Positions 1-10,211 of a stretch of 64,000 nucleotides of DNA are shown here, one piece after another (position 1 is the first letter of the stretch; every line of letters starts with the position of its first letter). The notes below the pieces were generated by a model. It was not told the DNA's origin. It was given only the letters and a program-made list of their open reading frames with translations, and did no database searches. Source of the stretch: Gautieria morchelliformis (taxonomy: Eukaryota; Basidiomycota; Agaricomycetes; Gomphales; Gomphaceae); assembly GCA_015179125.1 (NCBI GenBank), contig WHVA01000350.1, positions 1-64,000 on the forward strand. Reading direction: 5' to 3'. Made by a program: the position numbers and the translations under genes.

Positions 1-899
1 CGTAAGGATAGTTGGATTTCCAGCCCATCTGTATTTTTCTGCAGTGCTGGTGATTGGACATACCTTCGCAATTTCCGAGCGAAACCGTGCGGTACTCGTC
101 ATACTCGGGGGTCTGAGTCTAGCATCTGTAATTTTTCAGATTGTATGACTTCAGTTCAATTGTACATTTGACAAGTATGATGTATATTCAATCATCACTT
201 TGCAGATAGCGGCCGCGGGCGATACATGTGTGGTCGACTTCGGTATCCAACTGTCTGTTATGAATGGGTGTGTGCTCATAGCATTGTATGTAACTGCCTA
301 GTGATGCATATTTGCAGATGTAAGAGTATGCTACAATAACCAAAGACTTGAAGTTGAGAAGCTTTGGTTTTAGTCTTTGCAATCCAAGATTACGTTTCCC
401 TAGTATTTAACACAGTGGTCATAGGAGTAATGGTCAAATACACAGAGTGGGTAGCTCAGATTCAGCAGATGTCATTCACTCATGTCTTTCTAGAGCAGGG
501 TAAGCTCTCACACACTGATGGTAGTATATGTAGTAGCTGACTGGACATTATAGGCCTTCTGTGCTACAGGTTGGTTACATGCAATCATTAAATCACTAGT
601 TTGCAAGCTGAAATAATATGCTCATGGCAGTGTTATATTTGTATGTGGTCTGGCGGATTTTGCAGCCAAATTAGTGCGTTGGCATGGTCCTCTGTTTATC
701 TCAAAACTTTACTCACTCCTATATTTTCTGATAGGGATCAGGCGTGAGTAGACTGCTCGGCCAGGTTGTTTGTACTAACTGATAAAGGACAACTTGCAGG
801 ATACTCTTCGGAATATTGTTAGCCCAATCCAAACTTCATCAGTACTTATAATCTGTTGACACACGTGTCTTTGTCTTGAAAGCCTGACAATGTTTCAGT
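1..899. other. No recognisable gene
   Basis: I see no coding region, RNA gene or clear repeat here. The sequence is AT-rich with only short open frames lacking family resemblance. It is probably old degraded transposon or intergenic DNA. Confidence 0.4.
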
Positions 900-1019
900 T
901 TGTCCGTGATTGTCCTCTGCCGATTTTTAATGGAGATCAGGTATAGGAGTGTTCATCCGAATGGCACCACACAACCAAGTATTCGGACGATGAGTTTCCA
1001 TGCTGTGCTTCAGCGTACT

Positions 1020-1270
1020 GGGGACATGATTGTCGAGGAATTTGGTGATGGTGATGTTGGTAATCAGGAGGATGAGTCAGCCGATGAACCGGCACACACC
1101 TAGCCAGATGTTTGAGAGTGTTCTCAGCTCTGGGATGGTGGTACACTGGCATGGCATTGGCAGAGTGGCAGCTCGAAAGATATTAATAATAAGGAACCTT
1201 TTATTTATAAAAGATGTCAGATCTGAAGTAGGTAGAATAACATCATATATTTAATATTCCTTCGTTCTAT
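1020..1270 (+). repeat. Relic of a copia LTR
   Basis: The order of words here (cggcacacacctag, gagagtgttctcagctc, tggcattggcagag, gaaagatattaataat, ttatttataaaag, cttcgttct) matches the 3' two thirds of the copia LTR at 37739-38099. The TG start and the PBS seen there are not recognisable, so this is a decayed solo LTR or fragment. Confidence 0.55.
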
Positions 1271-1301
1271 AGTATCACAAGGCTCAGGGACTGGCAGAAA
1301 G

Positions 1302-1342
1302 GTAGTACTGGTAAGCAACTGGCCAAAGGCCAGGTTCTTACA
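1302..1342 (-). repeat. LTR-C-like terminal fragment
   Basis: About 41 bp matching the U3 end of LTR-C (ends ...ggttcttaca, i.e. TGTAAGAACC on the minus strand). It contains the perfect hairpin CTGGCC-AAA-GGCCAG at 1319-1333. The remainder of the LTR is not recognisable. Confidence 0.5.
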
Positions 1343-1445
1343 GTATTCCCCCCTTATGGCCAAGACTCTCAAGGCTGCAATAGAAATGAGGCAGCAAACT
1401 GTTACAATCCATTCCTAAGTCTGGTTCCAAAGCCTCAGCTTTGGC

Positions 1446-1848
1446 TGTCAAGATTGGATTTGGGTGTTAATATCGTGTATTAGTGAACATGGCAAATGCC
1501 CAAATGGCTTGTGTGATAAGGTATGTAGTTCAGCGAATCATGTAAAGCCAATAAAGATTATGAAGTAAGGGGCTACTCAAATGGAGCTCGCCCTGCCTAC
1601 AGTCAAAGCGAAATAGCCCGTGACACTTGATGATGTAACATGCAAGGTCTCACGGAAAGGTTGTCTAGTAGTAACAATCCTTTTGCTGGTGAAGGTACTC
1701 CTTCAGAGCCCTTTGCCAAAGCACAGACAAGGGTTTGAAGATGAAAGTGGTGAAGGTGAGATATAGCAACTGATTAGTGATGCCTAAGCTCTACTCTGGT
1801 TAAAGGTAGTGGTCTAGAGAAGAGGGCTTAAGACAATGGTCACAGTGT
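1446..1848 (-). repeat. LTR-A fragment
   Basis: Begins with the family terminus TGTCAAGATTGG and follows the LTR-A consensus (tgttaatatcgtgtattag, agtcaaagcgaaatagcccg, and the conserved block caatccttttgctggtgaagg) until about 1848, where it is truncated. Strand refers to the true LTR orientation inferred from Gypsy-A1. Confidence 0.75.
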
Positions 1849-2252
1849 GGTTGGGTTTTTGTAAATAACCTATGTATCTACATGTACACTAGTTATTACA
1901 TAACCCCAGTGGGCCCCTTAGGACCCACTGTATAGTTTATGCGTGGGAACCGGTCAGCGGTCCCCATCGCATCTTACCCTTACACTGTCACTACGTAGCA
2001 TTCAGAATACCACTCCTTGGTCAAGTTCTGCTGTGCCCTTGTGATACAAGGCATAAGATCGACATCTTTACACCTTTTTGAACTATCCTGTGGTTGATCG
2101 CCACGCAACCAACCAATTGTGGATTCGAAGCAATCTTGAAAAAGATTGCTATGTCGACGAATAAAAATCGTTGAGACCCTCCAGTAGACCTTCTACTGTC
2201 AGCTGCAAGCGTGATGATTCCATGCAGTTGAAGACGGACATGAGCGACGAGC

Positions 2253-4857
2253 TTGCGGTCCACACCACTGGCGCAGCCCAGCGACACGACGGCTGATGCT
2301 ACCCTGGACCAAGAGTCCAGGACGCCAGAAGACGGAGAGATTGTAGATCTCACTGCCCTCGTCCCCCCAATGGAGGACAAGGAAAATCCCGACCATGTCT
2401 CATTGAGCGTGGTCGAGGATGAGACGACACCAGGCAACAAGCCGGTGCTGCCCCCCCAATCCCCTCTGCCCAGAGACAAAGGAAAGGACAGAGAGGTCTC
2501 GCCGTCATAAGACGGTAGAGCAACGATGATCGTCCCCGAAGGCGGATGACGACAAAAAAGGCAAGCCCCAGACGACGGTCAGGGTTCGGAATACTCGAGC
2601 TCAAGTCACAAGAGCTCGAGAACTCACGCCATTGACAACGAGACGGCAGAGGCACTGAACAAGCAGGTGCAGGATGCGCTGCACTGGAGCGCCCTCACAC
2701 ACCACAAGCACGATCAGCTAGCATCGCAGCTTGACAACATTGCCTCCGCCATAATGGTAATTGGCAAGGAACTCCACCAGGTGGAGGAGATCAGGCTGCA
2801 AGACGCAGCCACGCTGGAGAATGTCCAGATGGCCTTCTGCCCACACGGAGAATGCAACACACCACGTCCAAGCTCGTGAAAGTCCGCAGCTAATGAACAC
2901 GGTCACGATGTGGAAGACCCGCGATGAAAGGAACTGGACAGGCAGCGAATGCCGCCGCCAGCCATCCCAGTCGAACAGGATGTGAGGTTCAGAAATGAAC
3001 CCCAAGAGAAACTGGCTGCCCCAACGGACAGCCACAAGATGATCGTCAGGGAACAAGTCGCCTCAGAGCCTGACTCTGAAAGGACGACCGAGAGCCTAGA
3101 GCTCGAAGTCGCACACTGGCAGCGAAAAGAGGCTGCAGCCGCATGTTGCCATATGCGGGCCCTCAAGCTGCTAGTGAAGAACACCGAGGAAGCAGTGGCC
3201 CAAAGCCACACCGCTCAGCAGCCCGATGAACAGCTCACGCGCGCCGTGCAGGATGCACGACAAGCGCGCGCAGCCTACAACAGCAGGCTGCGAATCTGCA
3301 ATGTGGGACTGACGGGGGACACCAGGCACAAGATGCCCCTGGACTCGAGAGCACAAAATGCTCCCGATCCCGAGCCCGACCTGGGCCAGGGGCCCATCAG
3401 GGCATACAACAGCCTGCGCTGCGCGGCGTCACAGCCATGCGAGCGATCCATGGCCCCAACGGAGGGCCAGGGCATACCGGATCAGGCTGACGTTGTACCG
3501 CTGGAGCTGTATGATGGGATCACATGGATGATCCATGTGGCATTGGCAGACACCGCAGACACAGACCCAGAGAAGTCTGCTTGTAAAAGCTGGTGTGAAG
3601 CTGGCTCACCCTGAGCCATATGCCAGGGGATCTGACCACGAAGAGTTTGAAATCTTCGTCACAGCCATCTTACGATGGCTGAAAATGAATTGCCTCCTAG
3701 GGCCAACCAGCATAGACATGCAGGTCGGCTACGTGGGCACTCACCTGACCGGTGAAGCCCAGGAATGGTTCCTTCAAAATGTAGAACGCTTTGATTGCCA
3801 GGTCTGCAGTTGGACTCTGGAAACTATGATACAGGGCCTTCAAAAAAGGTTCCTGCACACACTGACGTACCACCATGCATCAAATAAGTTCGACGCGGTG
3901 ATGCAGGGCATGAAAACCGTTCAGGAAATGCTGAATGAGCTCACGAACTACGCGGCACGTATGATACAGCCGCCAGACGATTACACGTTCCGGAGATGGT
4001 TCATGTCAGCGCTGCACAACGAGGTCCTCAAAAAGGGCTACAATGCCGAGAGCAGCTCGATAGAGCAACTCTTTGAGACGGCCTGAATGATAGAGGAAGC
4101 ATCCCGATACAACATGGGGATGCGCCGCGCGGAGAGTGCGGTGGCGACAGCAAGCGCTGCCCGGCTTACAGGGAGCAAGCCGTTGACACAGACGGGCCTG
4201 ACCAGGCCCAACCTGTTCTCGAGAAGTGGATTGTCGCAGCAACTGCCGCCCCCATGCCCAGCGCAAGCTGGACGCCCGCCTGAAGCTAAACAGCCTCAAG
4301 CATCAGGATCGTCCCCGCGACCTGCCCCACCAATGAAAGCGTTGGGCCGGACTAACGATAGGCCCAGCAGCAACCAAAGCAGTTCTACGTGCTTTGAATG
4401 TGGCCAACCTGGCCACAAGAAAGCGGAGTGCCCCCAGCTTAGGTCTGGTATCAGGACAGCGGCCGCAAGGCACGATGAGGAGACCGAGGATCCGGAGACG
4501 GATCTCGGTCAAAATTCTCTCCATCAAATTGATGAAGAAGGGGAGGGTGATCCCCAGCCCAATGAATCTCCGGACAACGGAGACGTGCCCGCTGAAGAGT
4601 GGGATCCCGAGCCGGCCCAATATTATGAATGGGACGAAGAGGCGGAAGACACCACCTACAGGTCCAGCGCGATCAGATTCACACTGGAAGACGACGCCGC
4701 CATGAAAGTCATGGCGGCACGCACATTGGTCACGCCAGACAAGGTGGCCCAGCCGGTGTATCACCACCGAAGCAAGCATAGGACACGGCCGATGCACCCA
4801 CGCAGTGAAAACCGTACCCTCTCGGGGTACTGGGAAATAAATGGTGTAAAAGCCCAC
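2253..4857 (+). pseudogene. Gypsy-1 gag, decayed
   Basis: Capsid/nucleocapsid gene of a Ty3/Gypsy retrotransposon. The reading frame is spread over several segments (2253-2510, 2667-2879, 2949-3614, 3535-4086, 4087-4857). The 2949-3614 part is charged and coiled-coil-like. The 3535-4086 part is capsid-like, with the TGEAQEWFLQN motif typical of retrotransposon Gag. The last segment carries a zinc knuckle CFECGQPGHKKAEC (C-X2-C-X4-H-X4-C) near 4390-4430, which binds element RNA. There is a frameshift near 3580 and an in-frame TGA at 4084-4086, after which the same frame continues. The 3' end runs directly into a solo LTR at 4858 and resumes at 5332 as the protease. The 5' LTR is not identified. 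The element is dead. Confidence 0.7.
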
Positions 4858-5331
4858 TGTTAAGAACGTAAGTTGTACTTAAGAGTCAACCTGAGGTCGA
4901 GCCGAGGTTAACCGAAGTTCGGGAACAGAGGGCTTGGCTTCAACTTCGTAGGTTGCGCCCACTACAGTGTTCCGCCCTAATTTCAGGAAACGGATTTGGG
5001 GACGGGTTTGGCTAGAAGCCGAGGTTCGGAAATGAGGATCAGACAGAGGTGCGGAAGATACGAGGAATCTAAGTCGATATCAGAACTGAGGAATTAGCGT
5101 ACATGATGGGGGGTTTATATACTAATTGCAAGGAATGGAAAGAGGGCATCAATGCCTGTATCGAGCAGGAAGCAGGGTCGAGGGACGATCATCAGGGATG
5201 GAACAGGACTATCTAGGAAAGGGGATCAGGGTGAATGATGAACCGATAGGGAACCTGAGTTAAGCCCGAAGGTTCCTGAGCGAGAACCGAGGCCGAGGCT
5301 TCTGGTCTGGACTCGGGAATGGGTCTTAACA
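4858..5331 (-). mobile_element. Solo LTR-E in Gypsy-1
   Basis: A 474-bp insertion beginning TGTTAAGAACG and ending GGTCTTAACA, flanked by the 5-bp duplication CCCAC (4853-4857 and 5332-5336). Removing it plus one duplication (479 bp) puts 4087-4857 and 5337-5660 in the same frame, so it landed in an open gag-protease junction. Orientation is inferred from a TATA box followed by six C on the minus strand near 5110 (plus strand ggggggtttatata). Confidence 0.92.
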
Positions 5332-5660
5332 CCCACTGCCTGCTGGATAGCAGCAGCGAAGGGGTACTGCTATCCCCTGAATTCACGCAAGCTACAGGGA
5401 TGAAGACTTTCTCCCTGGAGCAGCCAATCGCACTGCAGCTAGCCTGCATAGGCAGCCATTCCACAATCAACTATGGAACGAACACGACCATTAAATTCGG
5501 TCATGAAACATACGACGAATATTTTGATGTAGCGAACATCGAATATTACTACGCGATCTTAGAGACACTGTTCCTAAGGATATTTGGCATAACCCTGGAC
5601 TTCTTGAGCCCAGGGACGATCCGCAAGGGGAACGAAGTAATCCCCACAGGCAAGGTCTAG
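5332..5660 (+). pseudogene. Gypsy-1 aspartic protease, decayed
   Basis: Continues the Gag frame after the solo LTR-E. It has the retropepsin signature region in which the catalytic D-S/T-G triad reads LLDSSSEG (D-S-S instead of D-S-G), followed by LLSPEFTQATGM and a beta-rich stretch that ends in a TAG at 5658-5660. The enzyme would cleave the Gag-Pol polyprotein. The altered triad and the downstream stop argue that it is inactive. The 5661-5962 stretch links to RT and is frameshifted. Confidence 0.7.
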
Positions 5661-5962
5661 TTCGACGATGATGAATTGACGAACGAGGACAAGGGGCCAA
5701 GAGTGAGCAGGGTCACCTGGGCGCTGAAGCCAAGCCTGGCTCATTGAAGCCAGGAGGACGAGTCGCGGAACGACTCGTCCTTGAGCTCGCCCTACAATCG
5801 TAGGGAAAGGCGCTCTCAGCTAATGGTGAAAGCGATGGGAAAAAGGAAAGTGGTTCCATGCGCCGGGGGACCTAATAGACGCACACAGCACCTAATGGTT
5901 TCTACGCCAACCACCCCCATCATCCTCAAGGATGATGACCTTCCTACCCGCCTCTAAATGGA

Positions 5963-7304
5963 GTGTTGACAATAACTACTAGGAAGAAAAGCCTCCATGA
6001 GGAATGGATGGAACGGATCACTGACCTAGTGAGTGGGATTCCACTAGAACTCCTGCCGCTGTGGGAGATCAACCATGAGATCAATCTCATCGATCCCAAC
6101 AAACACATGTGGTATCAACTACCGAAGTGCCCCGAACATTTCCGAGAGGAACTGTCGGCAAAGATAGAACAATACACCACTGCAAAGTGGTGGATTCTGA
6201 CAGTCACGCAGCAGGCTGTACCCATGCTGTGTGTGCCGAAAAAGAACGGTACATTACTAACCGTCTTCGATCTGCGCCAGCAGAACGAGAACACGGTGAA
6301 GGACGTCACACCCTTCCCGGATCAGGATATCATCCGCAGTGACATGGCTCGCTGTCAGTATTGCACAAAACTCGATATGTTGGAAGCATACGAGCATATC
6401 CGGATCCATCCGGATCGCGTAGCAAAGGCGGCCTTTGCCATGGTCCTTGGCACGTTTAGGAGCCAGGTGATACATATGGAAGACAGCAACGCCCCATCGA
6501 CGTTCTAACGGCTGATGACAGCCATTTTTCGCGACTGCATAGGTCGCTTCATGGACGACATCTTCATTTTCTCACTCTCAATACAAGAGCATGAAGAGCA
6601 CCTCTATGTTGTCTTTGACAGACTGAGGAAGAACCACCTTTTTCTGAGCAAGAAGACGGTTGACCTCTATTCCATCCGAATGGAGTGTCTCGGCCACATC
6701 ATCGATGGCCAAGGGGTACATGCTGATGAGGATAAGATGCAGCGCATCTGCGAGTGGCACAGGCCGCGGATGTTCAACGACGTCCAGCATTTCCTCGGGC
6801 TAGTACAGTATCTGGCACATTACATGCCAGATGTTAGCACATACACTACCCCACTATCGGGCTGTGTGCGTAACAACTGCCCATTCAAATGGACCCCATT
6901 ACTGGACAAATGCTGGCAAAGCATTAAGGCATTGGCCTGCAAGGCCCCGATCCTGCGTCCAATAGACGCACGGTGCCCAGAGCCTATCTGGCTGATCACT
7001 GATGGGTCAAAAGTCGGTGTCGGTGCGGTCTACGGCCAAGGCCCTGACTGGAAAACCTGTCGGCTGGCCGGCTTCTTGTCAAAGAAGTTCAGTGTTGCTC
7101 AGCAACACTACCGGACTCACGAGCACGAGACAATTGCGGTGCTCGAGGCTCTCATGAAATGGGAGGACAAACTGCTGGGACGAAGGTTCACCCTCGTCAC
7201 AGACCACAAAGGGCTCGAATACTTTGAGACCCAGAGGAGCCTATCTGACCGCCAGGTCAGATGGTGGGAGTTTCTGTCACGTTTCAACTTCAACACCGTA
7301 CATG
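5963..7304 (+). pseudogene. Gypsy-1 reverse transcriptase and RNase H
   Basis: RNA-dependent DNA polymerase and RNase H of Gypsy-1. Visible blocks are the RT fingers (VPKKNGTLLTVFDLRQQNENT), a TKLDMLEAYEHIRI block with the first catalytic Asp, the catalytic box RFMDDIFIFS (FMDD in place of the usual Y-X-D-D), and RNase H blocks LITDGSKVGVGAVYGQ and LVTDHKGLEYFETQ. An in-frame TAA at 6506-6508 interrupts the same frame, which resumes at once. The frame is cut at 7304 by an LTR-A. The continuation (end of RNase H, integrase) may be the related fragment at 33874-35285, now about 26 kb away. Confidence 0.85.
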
Positions 7305-10211
7305 TGTCAAGATTGGTTTTTAGGCGTTAATATCATGTATTAGTGAACACAGCGAATGCCTGAATAACTTGTGCGAATAAGTATGCTGTTCGGCGAATAG
7401 GTGAACCAATAAATGTTCACAAGATAAGAGGGTTGCCCGAACGGAGCTCGCCCTATCTGCAGTCGTAGCGAAATAGCCTGTGGCACTTTGTCATGACGCG
7501 TTTATTTCCCATACTCAGATGCTCAGTTCTCCTATTTTCTCACTCCACCTTGGTGTTCGTTCTGATCACCATTGTCATGTTCGGCAACCGATTCTTGCTG
7601 TTCGCACCAATTACCATAGCCATGCCGTCAAACGCACGATTAACGTCTTTGGACTGACTTGGCAGCCATCGCTGAGTCTACCACCACCTCTGCTCGACCC
7701 TCTTCCAATGGTGTTCTGGTAATTGGTTTGTCATGACCTGTGTATTTCCTGCACCTTGTTATCCCCATTTCCCCTTTCGCTACTCCTCCCCAGTGTTCGC
7801 TCGGCTTCGCCCTCCACCTTGACCTCTCCTCCTCTATGTCACCTCTGTTCACCCTTCCTTGCATTTCACCGAACGACCATTCGCTGCTCGCATCATTCGC
7901 CAGCAGGCACACCATCAAATCATGATCGACATTGTCATGACGCGTTTATTCCTCATACTCGAGTGCTCTGTCCTGCCATTTCTCACCCCATTTCCGTGTT
8001 CCTTCCGATTGCCATTGTCATGTTCGGCAACCGATGCTCGCTGATTCGCGCCAATTACTATCGCCATGCCATCAAACGCACAATCAACGGCTTTGGACTG
8101 ACTTGTCAGTCATCACTGGGTCTACCACCTTCTCTGCTCGACCCTCTTCCGATGGTGTTCTGATAGTTGGATTGTCATGACCTGTGTATCTCCTGCACCT
8201 TGGTATCCCCATTTTCCCTTTCGCTACTCGTCCACAGTGTTCGCTCAGCTTCGCCCTCCACCTCGACCTCTCCTCCCCTATGTCACTCTGTTCGCTATTC
8301 CTTGCATTTCGCCGAACGGCTATTCGCTGCTTGCATCATTCGCCAGCAGGCACACCATCAAACACGATTGATACCATTCACCCAGCATGATGGTTCATCA
8401 TCAACCCCATCGTTTTCTTAATCCAACCCCATTGGGCATTCATATGGTCAAAGTGTGTTCGCAGGGCATCCCTTCCATAGGTCGTGCGGGATCAACCCAG
8501 TAGACCAAGAGTCCGTGCAGGGTAGCATTTATGCGGGTCCCAAGACATGGTTTTGTCCATAAGTGCTTTCGCCACCTTTACTCTCCATCGTTTCATGTTC
8601 TCCCTCTTCTTACATTCTATTGTATGTTTATTTCATCTAGGTTGTATCATGACCGCGCACCCCTATCCAACCCTGACTTGTGATGGCCTCTTTCCTATTC
8701 GCTGATACCTTACGAGCATTCGATATAAGTAGTTTACATTCGCATGTATATTCCCCAGTTCAATTATCATACGTCGTTCATCTTGTGCAGCTTTAACCTC
8801 GCCGTGGTCACCGTCTTAAGTCTTCTCTTGGAGATCTCCATCTGTGACTAGCAGGGAAAAGGAGCACCTTCACCAGCGAAGGGATTGTCAAGACTTAGAC
8901 AGCCCTTCCATGAGACCTTGCACGTTACATCATCAAGTGCCACGGGCTATTTCGCTACGACTGTAGATAGGGTGAGCCCCATTCGGGCAACCCTCTTACC
9001 TTGTGAACATTCATTGGTTCATCTATTTGCCGAACGGCATACTTATTTGCACAAGTAATTCGGGCATTCGCTGTGTTCACTAATACACGATATTAACACC
9101 CAAAAACAAATCTTGACACACTTGATGATGTAATGTGCAAGGTGTCACGGAAGGGCTATCTAAGTAGCGACAATCCCTTTGTCGGCGAAGGTGCTCCTTC
9201 GGAGCCCTTCGCCGACAGCACGGAAAATAGTTTGAAGCCTAAGATAACGAAGATGAAGTATGAGAACTCACCAGTGATGCCTAAGTCCTCTGCTGGTCGA
9301 AGATAGAAATCTCCAAGAGAAGGCTCAAGACGATGATCACAGCGAGGTCAAGTTTGCACAAGATGGACGACGTATGATAATTGAACTGGGGAATATACAT
9401 GCGAATGCAAACTACTTATATTGAATGCTCATAAGGTATCAGCGAATATGAAAGAGGCCGTCACAAGTCAGGGTTGGATAGGGGTGCACAGTTGTGATAT
9501 AACATAGATGGAATAAACATACAATAGAGTGAGAGAAGAGTGCGAACATGAAACAATGGAGAGTAAAGGTGGCGAAGGCACCTATGTATGAAAACATGTC
9601 TTGGGGCCCGCATATACACCGCCCTGCACGGGTTCTTCATCTACTGGGTTGATCCCACACAACCTACGGGTAGGATGTCCCGCGAACGCACCCTGCTCAT
9701 ATGAACACCAAAAGGGGGTTGGATCGAGAAGCTGATGGAGCTACTGACGAGCCATGATGCTGGGTATGGACGTCGATTGTGTTTTGATGGTGTGCCTGCT
9801 GGCGAATGATGCGAGCAGTGAATGGCTGTTCAGCGAAATGCGAGGAAGGGCGAATGGAGATGACATAGGGGAGGAGTGGTCGAGGTGGAGGGCGAAGCCA
9901 AGCGAACACAGGGGAGGAGTGGCGAAAGGGGAAATGGGGATAACAAGGTGCAGGAAATACACAAGTCATGACAATCCGATCATAGGAACACCATCGAAAG
10001 AGGGTTGAGCAGAGGAGGTGATAGGCCCAGCGATGACTGCCAAGTCGGTCCAAAGACGTCGATCGTGCTTTGATGGCGTGGCTGTGGTAAATGGCACGAA
10101 CAGCGAAGATCGGTCGCCGAACACGGCAAGGGTGATTGGAACGAACATGGAGGTGGAGTGGGGAATTCGAGAACAGAGCATCTGAGTATGGGAAATAAAC
10201 ACGTCATGACA
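7305..10211 (-). mobile_element. LTR-A (outer copy), interrupted
   Basis: Begins TGTCAAGATTGG at 7305 and ends GTCATGACA at 10211, with a complete opposite-strand LTR-A inserted at 7489-9118 (own sequence 7305-7488 and 9124-10211, about 1.27 kb). Its flanks do not match: ACATG and Gypsy-1 RNase H on the left, AGAAG and LTR-D on the right. The copy therefore probably arose by recombination between two LTRs, with loss of the DNA between them. Confidence 0.85.
7489..9118 (+). mobile_element. Solo LTR-A nested in LTR-A
   Basis: A 1630-bp complete LTR (TGTCATGACG...AATCTTGACA) flanked by CACTT (7484-7488 and 9119-9123). It carries four ~205-240-bp tandem U3 modules, each restarting with TGTCATGAC (7489, ~7730, ~7934, ~8175). 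The TATA-like TATAAG is at 8724, with the putative transcript start 11-mer AGTTCAATTAT at 8757-8767. The open frames inside are byproducts of the repeat. Confidence 0.94.

Noticed and set aside
7740..8421. Recurring small proteins beginning MYFLHLVIPISPFAT and similar (also at 9741, 15038, 19041)
   Set aside because: They are readings of the LTR-A U3 modules. They recur because the repeat recurs and show no codon-level conservation.
7305..10211. LTR-A orientation assumed from TGTCAAGATTGG as the 5' end
   Set aside because: The polypurine tract, PBS and gag of Gypsy-A1 show that TGTCATGAC is the true 5' end, so copies reading TGTCAAGATTGG on plus are on the minus strand.
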